From the NCBI GenBank assembly GCA_963920635.1, contig OY987298.1, forward strand, positions 106,273,309 to 106,337,308: DNA of 64,000 bases. Reading direction: 5' to 3'. The notes beneath the pieces are model-generated. The model had not been told where the DNA came from and did no database searches. It saw only the letters and a program-made list of their open reading frames with translations. Below, in pieces: positions 59,901 to 64,000 of the stretch. This DNA comes from Pseudeuparius sepicola. Its lineage: Eukaryota; Arthropoda; Insecta; Coleoptera; Anthribidae. Both the position numbers and the translations under genes were made by a program. Positions within the stretch are counted from its first letter, which is position 1. Every line of letters begins with the position of its first letter.

Positions 59901-62350
59901 AAAGTATCTAAATACCTTCTCACGTATTTTATAATACAGGGTTAACTATCACCTAGTACAAAAAATTTTATGGCAGATAAAGAAAAATTAGAATTGTCAA
60001 AACAAATTTTCAAAAATTTTCTAACATTTGTCTTAAGCCTAAAAAAAAAATTTTTCAAATTGTATAAAACCCCTCAAAAAACGCCGCCTATGGACGCCCG
60101 CGTGACGTGTCTTAAAATTTTACCTATGTCAATGGTAGTGACAGGTAGTGAAATAGCGCAGCGTTGCCACGTCCATCAATCTATCCGAGGATTCACCACA
60201 AAATTTCGATTTCCTGTTGGAAACGATTACTTTCTAAAGAAAATGTAGAATGCCTATGAAACACCTACCTTACTGACATTTCCAAGATTGAATATTCACA
60301 TTTTCTAAATTTGTTGGGGACCTCTTATTTCCCATTCCCCATTCCTTTTGTTTGAAGCGAGGTACTCAGCCTGACGACCACGGAGAAAACACAACTGCAC
60401 TAGCACACTTTGCACATGCAGAGAACTACAGTAGCTGCTCAAAGAGACCGCCTTTAAACTCGATGCACAAATTCACTCGGTTAATTAAATTAAAAATGTT
60501 TGCATTTTTAGTTCAGGATCTTTTCTTCTACTTATTCTGGGCCAGGCCAAATAAGTGGGTCAATAAAAAAACATTACTTCGACCAAGCGAGGGTGCTTCG
60601 TAACTTAGCCGTTATGTTTGCCTGGTCGATTTCACAAAGTACATAATCCTAAGGTACTTCTTTTTTCATCAATATCTCCAGGGGAAAAATGTTGGTCGCA
60701 CGCCTAAAAACATGTTTCACTATTTCTCATAGGTACCTACTTTCAAAACTTAATTAATTTTAGCCCTTCTAACCTGTAATGTTGGGGTCCTAGTGCACTA
60801 GTAATACCTAAGCCTGTCGTTCAATGAATTGCAAAATAGCTTTAAAACACACCAACCCAGCAAACACCAAGCAATCACAGTTATCTCCTGTGGAGGTAAC
60901 ATTGTTAACATAAGTACACGAATACGGGAAAATATCGCCGAAAATTCAGAGGGACGCAGGGAAAAGTCAAGTAAATATCGGCCCACGATACACAAACAAT
61001 GTATGCATGGGCCGAACTACGATGATTCACGCGTTCGCGTTACCCTGCCTTGCCGTGCAGGTTGCAGGCAACCAGACCATCAACTAGTCTGAGGCGTAGA
61101 GATGCGAGAGATGCGACGTCGAAGAAAACTATGCGTCGATTCGATACACATCGACATTCTTTGTAATGCAAAGCGTTCAGTTCAATAACGCCGGCATTAA
61201 GAAATCACAGCATTATTTTTATTTAGTTTAGATAGATTTTCAATAAGTTTTATTAAAATAATTTTTTTGACACGCAATCAACTAATCTAATATTGACATC
61301 GATATCCATAATTATTACGTACCCCACCAACCTCTACTGTTTTGTGCGTTTTTGTCCAGTTTTTACGTCGTCTGTCAGTAGTCCGTCATCTCTACGAAAT
61401 TTTCGTGGTTTCGCGAAGCGACAAATGTGTATATAGTTTTGTAATTCCTTGGTGCTGATATGTGAAAATGCAAAAACAAAAAACGCCTAGAGATTCAGGA
61501 TTACTTATCCTCGGGACAGAGCTCGGGACTCGGGATTCATATCCTGTTTTCTATTTTCAAATTTCAAACTAAGGTAAGCTGAATCCAGGCGAACCTCGAG
61601 TACCTAAATCTAGCAGCGCTGCGGCTGTACAGATTCAAATCGATTGTTATTTATGTATTTTTTAAATTTGTTTGAGTAATAAGGTATTTTCATCCTTTCT
61701 AAAACAACGGCAACACCGCGGACAATCACTTCCAGCTGATAGTATGTTCCGAAGCCATATTGGTTGACGTAATTAGAGGCGGAGATTTACAGGGAAAATA
61801 GGGGTTTTTACCCTTTTTTTAAAGATCGTAAAAAAAATTAAAAATATTTTTCTATGTTTTCTTAAGCCACCCTGCATACGGAAAATTGTTTGTACTAAGT
61901 GATAGTTAACCCTGTATACATAGAGATTTGACTCCTTTCTGGGATTCCTTATTCAAAGGGGTAGGCAGTTCTGCTTAGCAAGCATTAGTGGGGATTTCCG
62001 TAAATGTACAAATTCTATTTTAAAATCATAAAACCTTGTCCATTATTCCGACCACGTCTTTTCCAATTTAATCTACATCCTACTTTTGAACTCCTTACTC
62101 TTTTGTCTATAAGTGTAAAGCCTCATCCCTGACAGCCCTCGTATGACCCTTGTATTCCTGAAGCGGTTATAGGTGAAATGGGCACCTGACTTACCTGATG
62201 GCGAACTGAACTTCTTTTCTGTGGCTGCCGATGGCCGTGTTAACAACTGGGTGCTGATGCAAAATGAGTTGTCGGTCACCACCATCATCACGTTATTCTT
62301 GGCCAAGGATACTGTCCCAGGGCCTGATGGTACCCAACTTAAGGTAAAAG
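20943..62350 (+). CDS. DNAI1: Axonemal dynein intermediate chain (DNAI1/IC1 type), nine exons, 3' end beyond window
   Basis: Seen: exons 20943-20981, 21064-21168, 21425-21629, 35561-35752, 44338-44465, 45879-46173, 46372-46533, 46645-46895 and 62173-62350, all with GT/AG borders and matching phases (0,0,1,1,0,1,1,0), joining to about 518 residues. Diagnostic stretches are RQLLKP near residue 29, LTNQFNF...ERAALTYNNP around 205-220, FSANV.QW, ERMVNQNTYDDIA, LLPLWKF, ITDIEWNP..YDLFAV, LKNPSFPDY, SGVMC.DIHP..PY and LNFFSV..DGR..NW. Known: this family is the intermediate chain of outer dynein arms, with an N-terminal region binding light chains and a C-terminal WD40 propeller binding heavy chain and docking structures; vertebrate members are about 700 residues, so roughly a quarter to a third is missing to the right. 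Inferred: a functional gene, because no stop or frameshift is seen in any exon. Three giant introns carry the transposons. Confidence 0.93.
21064..21168 (+). CDS. DNAI1: Dynein intermediate chain exon 2
   Basis: Thirty-five codons between ttctag and gtaagt. It carries the family motif RQLLKP followed by QLELADA, which runs on into ELKE of exon 3. This is the N-terminal region upstream of the light-chain binding segment. The exon is phase 0 at both ends. Confidence 0.88.
21425..21629 (+). CDS. DNAI1: Dynein intermediate chain exon 3
   Basis: 205 bp between tttcag and gtgagt. It encodes ELKEIIARQL, NPQLPDSLVEFDY and a conserved hydrophobic VVVFEMQGTALYKD stretch, and ends in phase 1. An open frame runs on past the donor to 21964, but the family resemblance stops at 21629. 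The next intron is about 13.9 kb. Confidence 0.92.
21630..22182. other. Intron 3, first segment
   Basis: Non-coding. 21765-21800 contains a short inverted pair (CCTTAGACAAGG/CCTTGTCTAAG). Confidence 0.5.
22183..23491. repeat. 1.3 kb foldback, TA-CAGTGTGGTC ends
   Basis: TA-CAGTGTGGTCATTTAAGTGTG at the left and the complement ending at 23491-TA. The arms pair over about 450 bp (for example CATGGCCTCCTAAGAAAAAG at 22443 against 23215). Tc1/mariner-like ends with TA duplication but no transposase. Confidence 0.85.
23492..24439. other. Intron 3 sequence without recognised features
   Basis: No gene or clear repeat end found. Short open frames on both strands at 23635-23893 overlap and show no family. 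Confidence 0.4.
24440..24864. repeat. Foldback element, 0.4 kb
   Basis: TTAAGGGTGAAGGGGTACCATATCTCAGG-type left arm, inverted at 24820-24853, ending GAAACACCCTG-TA. The left terminus has lost its CAGGGTG end. Confidence 0.75.
25010..26841. repeat. 1.8 kb foldback related to 5775-6938, with nested foldback
   Basis: The outer arms pair from ACCAGGTTTTT (25013) to AACCTGGGACACGCTG (26841). 25190-25700 and 26390-26540 share the CCCCAAAACACCT...AACATTCGA block with the 5.8-6.9 kb element. An inner TA-flanked palindrome occupies 25708-26375. Confidence 0.75.
25708..26375. repeat. Nested foldback, TA-CAGGGTGGCCC ends
   Basis: The left arm TAGGGTAGCCCATCCAAGCGG and right arm CCGCTTGGATGGGCCACCCTG are complementary and pair for about 100 bp. 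The element interrupts the outer foldback. Confidence 0.82.
26920..29087 (-). mobile_element. R4/Dong-like non-LTR retrotransposon, copy A (5'-truncated)
   Basis: The minus strand reads reverse transcriptase (29087-28521), continues in the same frame to 27192, then a 3' UTR of about 250 bp ending in TTATTATCATTATTATTATC. Seen: AYVDYKKAFDSVPHDWL, RRGIFQGDSLSPLWF and the catalytic LLYMDDLKLMA. The C-terminal part has a CCHC zinc motif (C240, C244, H252, C257 of the 441-residue part) and RPDLIIVDK...IDVA (PD at 327-328, D343), the restriction-like endonuclease of the R2/R4 group. Damage: an in-frame TAA at 28521-28523 and a one-base frame change near 29055 (DSVICNQA against SKQRNLYMAY). The short TAA-type arrays near both ends recall the TAA preference of Dong. 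Confidence 0.85.
29088..30176 (-). mobile_element. R4/Dong-like retrotransposon, copy B (C-terminal part only)
   Basis: An open frame from 30176 to stop 29090 encodes the zinc motif and restriction-like endonuclease region, over 95% alike to copy A. It starts abruptly after a (TAA)n array at 30177-30208 and stops a few bases after the stop codon, where copy A begins. There is no 3' UTR of its own. The coding frame is uninterrupted over its length. Confidence 0.82.
30177..30208. repeat. (TAA)n microsatellite
   Basis: Plus strand ATTATTATT run bordering the 5' side of LINE copy B. Confidence 0.9.
30230..30870 (+). pseudogene. Jockey/CR1-like reverse transcriptase fragment
   Basis: The plus-strand reading, with several frame changes and stops, gives TLFNDCFSKLGENLA, a KNIIDGLKP.GSDAINY type motif, KIGLIKPIHKNGDKY and NYRPITQISSLTKIFEYVLK. 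These are RT regions 0-2 of Jockey/CR1-type LINEs. The match ends at 30870, near the hAT insertion at 30908, and does not resume clearly after 33233. Confidence 0.7.
31440..31780 (+). pseudogene. Penelope-like element GIY-YIG endonuclease remnant
   Basis: The plus-strand reading, with frame changes, gives CIYKIPCECGKFYVGE, CRPFNVRLKEHKNYI, HSFNNNH and AFILGNTDNCVAECSVEFSKILLPLIQRE. This matches the layout of the GIY-YIG nuclease at the C terminus of Penelope-like retroelements: cysteine-containing IPC.CGK.Y.GET, then R..EHK. There are multiple stops, so it is inactive. Confidence 0.75.
31782..32096. repeat. MITE with GACTACGTTTATCTCG ends
   Basis: The left GACTACGTTTATCTCG and right CGAGATAAACGTAGTC are perfect 16-bp inverted repeats 315 bp apart, with further weak pairing (CGATCCGATTGA / CAATCGGATC). 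Non-coding. Confidence 0.75.
32215..32392 (-). repeat. Half copy of the 37.3-37.7 kb foldback
   Basis: Corresponds to the right arm of 37344-37740 (GAAAGGAGGAAGATTTATTC through GGCGAAAAACCCAATTAAAA) with about 90% identity. The other arm is missing. Confidence 0.75.
32435..33105. repeat. Foldback with CAGGGTGTCCGG end
   Basis: TA-CAGGGTGTCCGGTAATAAC at the left. The arms of about 165 bp pair with 32940-33105 (GTTCATATGAAC.TAGGTCCGC / GCGGACCCATGTTCATATGAAC). The right end is worn. Confidence 0.8.
33234..34365. other. Intron 3 sequence without recognised features
   Basis: Short open frames only, with no family recognised and no clear repeat ends. Confidence 0.4.
34418..34489 (-). tRNA. tRNA-Ala(AGC)-like
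   Basis: 72 nt. A-box region TAGTGTAGTGGTAGAAC, anticodon loop CTAGCAA (AGC) on a TTCGC/GCGAG stem, T-arm GGTTCGACCCC with perfect CCGGG/CCCGG pairing. The acceptor stem pairs TCAGCG with CGCTGA, with a T-C mismatch at the first pair. Lacks the G3-U70 pair expected of tRNA-Ala, so it could be a pseudo-tRNA or SINE head. Confidence 0.65.
34575..34646 (+). tRNA. tRNA-Ala(AGC)-like, inverted copy
   Basis: Differs from its minus-strand twin by one base in the anticodon stem (TTCGT, giving a T-G wobble). Same AGC loop, T-arm and acceptor mismatch. The twins lie 85 bp apart. Confidence 0.65.
35079..35339 (-). CDS. Unidentified 86-residue antisense open frame
   Basis: Reads MATLHNLFRKNNFICVF, then a basic, proline-containing part (VPKFRGPRPKTDPVK), LSRPRLVYRNVRTFDDLEEK and a charged RAEDSEEARGRKRE tail. 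The sequence is non-repetitive and its composition looks protein-like, unlike neighbouring random frames. The last codons read into a possible donor (TTG-GTAACA). No family is recognised. It may be a nested small gene, one exon of one, or chance. It sits 220 bp before dynein exon 4 on the opposite strand. Confidence 0.3.
   Translation of the reverse strand: MATLHNLFRKNNFICVFNGSTLAPVKEKYVPKFRGPRPKTDPVKLNFNILSRPRLVYRNVRTFDDLEEKRAEDSEEARGRKRELSW
35561..35752 (+). CDS. DNAI1: Dynein intermediate chain exon 4 (acidic linker)
   Basis: 192 bp between tttcag and gtaagt, phase 1 in and out. It is almost entirely E, D, K, G and T: a charged, probably disordered linker like the glutamate-rich segment seen in this position in other ciliary intermediate chains. 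An overlapping lysine/arginine-rich frame (35501-35767) is a shadow of it. The assignment rests on phase, splice sites and composition, since low complexity gives little homology signal. Confidence 0.8.
35753..36110. other. Intron 4, first segment
   Basis: Non-coding, ending in the TTAA target site of the MITE. Confidence 0.5.
36111..36450. repeat. TTAA-flanked hairpin MITE, copy 1
   Basis: The GAGGGGGTTGCCGACAGCG left end and inverted right end are flanked by TTAA on both sides (36107-36110, 36451-36454). Arms of about 150 bp fold back completely. The TTAA duplication points to piggyBac- or Kolobok-type mobilisation. Copy 2 is at 54891-55226. Confidence 0.9.
36455..37343. other. Intron 4 sequence
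   Basis: No gene. 36950-37250 is somewhat richer in GC and ends in CAGGTAAGT, a good splice-donor consensus, perhaps a leftover 5' exon of a mobile element. Confidence 0.4.
37344..37740. repeat. 0.4 kb foldback, ATCCATTTAATTTTTAATTGGG ends
   Basis: Near-perfect palindrome: both arms (about 190 bp) contain GGCGAAAAACCCAATT, ACTTGAAAAAGTTGTC and GGAGGAAGATTTATTCT. Partial copies at 4610-4720 and 32215-32392. Confidence 0.9.
37741..38275. other. Intron 4 sequence
   Basis: No gene or repeat recognised. Confidence 0.4.
38276..38830 (+). repeat. Repeat family X, copy 2 (uninterrupted)
   Basis: Continuous version of the repeat split at 10097/14808: GTCAAAGCTCTA runs straight on to TTGGCATTATAG and TTTTGACAAAATATTTT. 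It therefore acts as the empty site for the 4.7 kb transposon. Confidence 0.78.
38831..39771. other. Intron 4 sequence
   Basis: A transposon-type end TA-CAGCGTGATCAGTTAAGG lies at 38903. Nothing else recognised. Confidence 0.4.
39772..40636. repeat. 0.87 kb foldback
   Basis: ACCGCGAGATAGTGAC at the left pairs with GTCACTATCTCCCGGT at the right. The arms of about 350 bp include GATTTTACTCAGTATGCCTT and the CACATGGCAGCCTGA block. No coding. Confidence 0.8.
40637..42126. other. Intron 4 sequence without recognised features
   Basis: AT-rich. No gene, tRNA or repeat end recognised. Confidence 0.4.
42127..42570 (+). repeat. 5' LTR of a gypsy-type retrotransposon
   Basis: Begins TGTAATGAAAAATGCC and ends CTACAGTACA (TG...CA). 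Contains a TATA-like GAATATATAAGC at 42381 and an AATAAA at 42510. A primer-binding-like TGGTGTCAGAAG follows at 42573. The first 95 bp form a hairpin (ATGCCTCTAA against TTGGAGGCAT). No 3' LTR is found in the window. Confidence 0.62.
42612..43960 (+). pseudogene. Gypsy-type Gag, degenerate
   Basis: The reading starts MPATRKQTAMEMEKF, changes frame, and runs through a charged coiled-coil repeat (EEMKNEFKKK, RKNEEEI), then MKPPKFDGKVTWSTYLNQFE, EEKARNLKLCLRCEATEVLRAIP, YSSLVRALEMRYGEAHLQQVY and ETLQQFEADIARLVNLAYP, typical of Ty3/gypsy capsid. Stops or frame changes occur near 42678, 42788, 43217, 43482 and 43799. A protease-like start (YIVELANGEEIRVIG) is seen near 43900, after which the element is lost. 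Confidence 0.8.
43961..44337. other. Intron 4, last segment
   Basis: Non-coding, ending at the acceptor of dynein exon 5. Confidence 0.5.
44338..44465 (+). CDS. DNAI1: Dynein intermediate chain exon 5
   Basis: 128 bp between ttctcag and gtaagt, phase 1 in and phase 0 out. It starts with an EA-rich repeat (GEAEAEARAEPAKA) that continues the acidic linker, then the strongly conserved KLTNQFNFCERAALTYNNPVR. In the family this motif precedes the light-chain binding and coiled segments. Confidence 0.93.
44466..45878. other. Intron 5
   Basis: A transposon-type end TA-CAGGGTGATTCACAAG at 44561, then about 750 bp of very AT-rich sequence (44640-45400) and a GC-rich patch at 45430-45730. No gene recognised. 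Confidence 0.5.
45879..46173 (+). CDS. DNAI1: Dynein intermediate chain exon 6
   Basis: 295 bp from cttcccag to gtaatt, phase 0 in and phase 1 out. It encodes the TQT-containing light-chain binding type motif (GQETQTIPPP), FSANVLQWVIYDGYQ, a charged EKELERERKERDK helix that is likely coiled coil, and ERMVNQNTYDDIAK, a family signature just before the propeller. Confidence 0.95.
46372..46533 (+). CDS. DNAI1: Dynein intermediate chain exon 7
   Basis: 162 bp between ctttaag and gtaagt, phase 1 in and out. DYRYWDDPADEFRDEEGTLL and LPLWKF are family signatures. ITDIEWNPYYYDLFAV is the first blade of the WD40 propeller. Confidence 0.95.
46645..46895 (+). CDS. DNAI1: Dynein intermediate chain exon 8
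   Basis: 251 bp between gtttag and gtaatg, phase 1 in and phase 0 out. It encodes propeller residues including LFTLKNPSFPDY, SGVMCVDIHPKYPYMVVIGVYDGSVQVFN and HRDIVWE. It is followed by a 15.3 kb intron. Confidence 0.95.
46896..47316. other. Intron 8, first segment
   Basis: Non-coding, ending at the target site of the hAT element. Confidence 0.5.
47325..48084 (-). mobile_element. 760-bp hAT deletion derivative with perfect 8-bp TSD
   Basis: CAAGGGCGTAGATA at the left and GTATCTACGCCCTTG at the right are inverted. CCTTCTCC flanks both sides (47317-47324 and 48085-48092), the 8-bp duplication of hAT elements. G and C runs lie near both termini. Its only coding part is the hAT dimerisation tail. 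Confidence 0.92.
47681..47971 (-). pseudogene. hAT transposase C-terminal dimerisation (hATC) fragment
   Basis: 96 codons: YELLKILYTLPVSVASAERSFSSLQGLKSWLRSTMGQERLVGLALLHIH. SxASAERxFSxL...LRSxMxxERLxxLALLxIH is the signature of the hATC dimerisation region. The catalytic DDE part has been deleted. The frame itself is intact. Confidence 0.92.
48093..49669. other. Intron 8 repeat-rich sequence
   Basis: 48270-48600 is an inverted relative of 9320-9700. 48970-49020 resembles 9853-9905. No gene recognised. Confidence 0.45.
49670..50735. repeat. Direct-repeat pair around a GC-rich insert
   Basis: 49972-50206 and 50478-50730 are about 90% alike in direct orientation (GAAATTAATTTCTATATACG ... TGCCGGGACCCCGCACTTTC ... 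GCTAGATANGGCCCTG). A CAGGGCCGGCTCTAGG end at 49670 is roughly inverted to the GCTAGATACGGCCCTG end. The segment between (50207-50477) carries the CCACACATAAGTGCACGACC / GCGGACCGGAGAGCAGGGCGG motif also found at 59.4 kb. Confidence 0.65.
50736..52136. other. Intron 8 sequence without recognised features
   Basis: Only short frames. A 10-bp palindrome CACGATGTAC/GATCATACATCGTG lies at 52019-52045. Confidence 0.4.
52143..53268. mobile_element. 1.1 kb element with long inverted ends, Ginger-like
   Basis: Arms of about 190 bp (52143-52330 and 53090-53268) start GTCGCCCATTGGC and contain three or four copies each of a CACAACGCGTTGTGGG-type unit. The interior reads as a fragment of an integrase-like gene on the minus strand (next entry). 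No target duplication is obvious. Confidence 0.7.
52430..52890 (-). pseudogene. KRBA2/Ginger-like integrase C-terminal remnant
   Basis: The minus strand reads DMLVAWVEENNNTK, a TGA where tryptophan is expected, SEGLRFIQSRKNRSFHRGIGRSPYEAMFGTRQTNGLGDLPND, then charged glutamate-rich repeats (two direct copies of a VETRQNED unit). GI.RSPYEAMFG...GL..LP is the end of the integrase core in Ginger/KRBA2-type proteins. The DDE catalytic part is absent. Confidence 0.7.
53269..53557. other. Intron 8 sequence
   Basis: Nothing recognised. Ends at TA, the probable target site of the next element. Confidence 0.4.
53853..54646 (+). pseudogene. THAP-domain protein, two exons, one frameshift
   Basis: Exon 1 (53853-54112) starts MPGIRPGGTRCAVYGCNNTYA, with zinc ligands C-X4-C, FHAFPKPKD, EWISRCKGK, then after one extra base in a 5-A run near 54020, DKFNPNTSHICSQHFVDNDYERDLRNELLG. 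This completes a THAP domain with C-X2-H and the final hydrophobic motif. The donor gtaagt leads to exon 2 (54192-54646), which matches in phase and gives a threonine-rich linker, an EIEKLLVDLSAIEGG helix and a basic tail to the stop. AATAAA follows at 54671. Only the single indel prevents a product of about 237 residues. No transposase domain follows. Confidence 0.75.
54891..55226. repeat. TTAA-flanked hairpin MITE, copy 2
   Basis: About 95% alike to 36111-36450, also flanked by TTAA (54887-54890, 55227-55230). Complete foldback. Confidence 0.9.
55925..56150 (+). pseudogene. PHD-like zinc tail of a pogo/jerky-type transposase
   Basis: 55925-56032 reads MPKNTKGKRKIDQLEDYIGKNKN. In the next frame, 56046-56135 gives ECIIYGEDF...QIQCI, a stop, CHGWTHKNCSGAEKHQ. 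The spacing C..(C)GE.....QC..C..W.H..C fits the zinc tail found after DDE domains in insect pogo-like proteins. One cysteine is changed to Y and a stop interrupts it. Confidence 0.55.
56407..59364. other. Intron 8 sequence
   Basis: No gene. A short inverted pair GCGGCGTTGCCAAACATG (58031) / CATGTGGCAACGCCGC (58266) brackets about 250 bp. Confidence 0.4.
59365..59505. repeat. GC-rich palindrome
   Basis: TGTTTTGAACGCTCCGC...CCGTCCGCGTTATGTGTGGCCGTGCAC is followed directly by its inverted counterpart to GGAGCGTTCAAAACA. The CCGTCCGCGTTATNTGTGGC end recurs at 59598-59625 and, diverged, at 50210. Confidence 0.75.
59630..59930 (-). repeat. Repeat family X, copy 3 (inverted, partial)
   Basis: Complement of 14830-15290: shared ATGCCGTTTCCG..TTTACAGTGG, CTAATCGAAGCAGAAATCCTCATTTT and CTCAAACATTTTAGTTTTG blocks. 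Confidence 0.72.
59937..61914. mobile_element. 2.0 kb TA-flanked non-autonomous element
   Basis: CAGGGTTAACTATCACCTAG and CTAAGTGATAGTTAACCCTG are 35-bp inverted ends with one or two mismatches, and TA flanks both (59935-36, 61915-16). No transposase is recognised in the interior, which includes a moderately GC-rich stretch at 60980-61200. Confidence 0.72.
62173..62350 (+). CDS. DNAI1: Dynein intermediate chain exon 9 (last exon in window)
   Basis: 178 bp between ggttatag and gtgagt, phase 0 in and phase 1 out. It encodes VKWAPDLPDGELNFFSVAADGRVNNW, a WD40 blade with the expected ending, then PGPDGTQLKVKG. The open frame continues to 62541, but the family match ends at the donor. Remaining propeller exons must lie beyond 64000. 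Confidence 0.92.
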
Positions 62351-62769
62351 GTGAGTTTCTTGGACCTGGACCATTGTTGGTTCAGCTTTCAACAGTATCA
62401 GGTAGTCTCAATAGCGTGAATTTACGTTGCATGCAAAACGTCTTTAAGAAGGGGCTCGCTAAGCGTTTTCTGCGTCGCCTAAGTTTCCCTGCACGGGAAA
62501 GACTGCCAGAAATAATGTTGGACTCGCTAGTGTCAGTATAGACACGGCATAAAAGTGATCGTGAAAACACGGTATTTTCTGGACATGGTCATACAAAAAA
62601 CCACACATTTGTCGAAAATGAAAATGAAACTGGCTATAATTTATAGATATTTTTGTGCTATTCTCTGAATCCTAAGGTGATTCAATCGCCATAAATACGT
62701 TTTTATCCGCATGTACCTAATACAGTTTTCCAATTATGTAATTACAATCAAACAATACGAATCAAAGAT
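62351..62769. other. Start of dynein intron 9
   Basis: After the donor the frame stays open to 62541 without family resemblance. Nothing else recognised. Confidence 0.5.
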
Positions 62770-63350
62770 CAATTGAGGGTAGAGCAGCTCAAATTGTGAA
62801 TTCAAGGGATCTTTCTTGATCATAAAACTCACTTTGGAGATCCAAGAGATCCAAATAAACTAATCCAAGATTTGCAATGAGTTAAACAAATGTCTAGTGA
62901 AGCTCCGTTAAACTTCTGTAATCGCGAGTTATCAATCTCAATTGCCAAATGCAAGCGGCAATGCCGGCAATTACCAAACAAAATCCTACACACCATCAGA
63001 AAAATGCTCAAGCTATGTTATTTGAAGAAATGACACACAGAATGCTCAAAGAAATTCAGTTTATATTCATAAAACCCAAAGAAATCCACAACATACCCAA
63101 AAATTGTGTAATTACTGCAAGAAAAATGGTTATCTATATAATGAATGTCGGAAAGGAACCTACAATAATTCTCAAAACTCAAATGTTAATCCTCAAAATA
63201 TTTTCGAAAGACCAAATACAAATTTCGAAAGACCAAATACAAATTTCGAAAGACCAAATACAAATTTCCAAGACGAAATATTTTCCAAAACTCCAACAAC
63301 TTTGCCTCGGAGCAAACTTCAACGAATCCAAATCTATCGATGAACCAATC
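62770..63350 (+). pseudogene. Retrotransposon Gag remnant with zinc knuckle
   Basis: The reading, with frame changes, gives THFGDPRDPNKLIQDL, QMSSEAPLNFCNRE, LCNYCKKNGYLYNECRK (a CCHC knuckle whose histidine is Y or L) and a tail with three FERPNTN repeats (63200-63270, 21-bp period). It resembles gypsy Gag but is badly decayed. Confidence 0.55.
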
Positions 63351-63760
63351 CCAATTAGATACAGAGTGACCCATTTGAAAGCGGACCACCCTCATATTTT
63401 TTTTATTTATGGGATGATTTTGACGAATTTTTTGTTAAATGTGGAGGAGGGAAAGGTGTATTTCGGGGCCAAACGGCGGCGTCCAGTTTTTTTTAAACAA
63501 GGTCTATTAGATCACACTCAAAGGATTTTTTTAGAAAAAATCTGCGTACGCCACTGGAATCGGCGCCCTCTGAAATAGATCTTTACCAGGTTTCATGAAA
63601 AAATATTCAAAATTAACGATTCTATAACTAAATTACTGTCAAGTTGTTTATTATGTATTAAGAAGTTTTTTTATCTAGTAACCCCGATAACAAATGAATT
63701 TTAACGAATTTATATAATAAAAACATTTAATAGACATTCTTCTAAAATAATGTTGAATTA
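63351..63760. other. Repeat boundary and AT-rich sequence
   Basis: A CTGCGTACGCCACTGG transposon-type end lies at 63541-63556. No gene. Confidence 0.4.
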
Positions 63761-63764
63761 ACAT

Positions 63765-64000
63765 CCATGAATTAACTTCAAATTCTTGATTTTTCAACTA
63801 AATCTCCATTTAATTGAATGCATTTATTGTATCGTCTTTCAATGTTTGCCATAACATTAGACAATATTGATGTCGTTTAATTTCAGCGCATGCCTGTCTT
63901 ATTCTATCGCGCAGTTCTTCTGCGTTGGTTGGACGAGTGTTGTAGACTTTTTCTTTAATAAACCCCCATAGGCAGTAGGCTTTGCAATTACTAAAGTCAC
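63765..64000 (-). pseudogene. Mariner/Tc-like transposase C-terminal fragment, runs off right edge
   Basis: The minus strand, with one or two frame changes, reads YGGLLKKKVYNTRPTNAEELRDRIRQACAEI, then NVMANIERRYNKCIQLNGDLVEK. WGxxKxxVYxTxPxxxEELxxRI is the ending of DDE_3-type mariner-like transposases. The catalytic part lies beyond 64000. Confidence 0.7.

Noticed and set aside
62351..62541. Continuation of the exon 9 frame to a stop (FLGPGPLLVQL...LDSLVSV)
   Set aside because: It follows a good GTGAGT donor and loses resemblance to the dynein family, which should continue for about 200 more residues.
63200..63270. Three 21-bp repeats considered as a CRISPR-like array
   Set aside because: No spacers, in a eukaryotic context, and it encodes a FERPNTN repeat in a Gag tail.

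Overview
The window looks like part of a large, repeat-rich insect genome. The evidence is one conserved multi-exon animal gene with very long introns, at about 65% AT, surrounded by remnants of nearly every major eukaryotic transposon class (R4/R2-like LINE, Jockey-like LINE, Penelope-like, LTR/gypsy, hAT, Tc1/mariner/pogo, Ginger-like, THAP-containing, Academ-like) and many foldback elements. The order cannot be fixed from sequence alone; a beetle or hemipteran would fit. There is no bacterial or organellar character and no CRISPR array.

The one clear host gene is an axonemal (ciliary) dynein intermediate chain, DNAI1 type, on the + strand. Nine exons can be read between 20943 and 62350. 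All splice in phase with GT/AG borders and encode about 518 residues, from the start codon into the WD40 propeller; the rest of the gene lies past the right edge. Three introns (21630-35560, 35753-44337 and 46896-62172) total about 38 kb and consist largely of transposons. An RFX-type X-box, the usual promoter element of ciliary genes, lies about 145 bp before the start codon.

Region 1-20.9 kb is upstream of the gene and holds only repeats. It includes a hammerhead-like palindromic element (3.9-4.4 kb), an ATCGAT-rich simple repeat (5.0-5.5 kb), a 1.2 kb foldback (5.8-6.9 kb), a broken THAP gene (7.5-8.5 kb), a 4.7 kb two-gene DNA transposon with inverted ends and a 3-bp target duplication (10098-14807), a nested foldback (16.1-17.3 kb), and a Penelope-like terminal fragment with a hammerhead-like core (19.0 kb).

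Intron 3 holds further foldbacks (22.2-26.8 kb), two head-to-tail R4/Dong-like LINE copies (27.1-30.2 kb), a Jockey-like reverse transcriptase fragment, a 2.3 kb hAT-type element containing a Penelope GIY-YIG remnant, and an inverted pair of tRNA-Ala-like genes. Intron 4 has a TTAA-flanked hairpin MITE, more foldbacks and a gypsy-type LTR plus gag. Intron 8 has a 760-bp hAT with a perfect 8-bp target duplication, a Ginger-like integrase remnant in long inverted repeats, a THAP/PHD element with TA-flanked ends, a second TTAA MITE, and a 2 kb TA-flanked element. A gag remnant and a mariner-like transposase tail close the window.

The most unusual object is the 10.1-14.8 kb element. It pairs a DDE-transposase-like protein containing a cysteine motif with a convergently transcribed PIN/XPG-nuclease-plus-CXC protein, and a sequence at 38.3 kb acts as its empty site. 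Both genes are damaged here.
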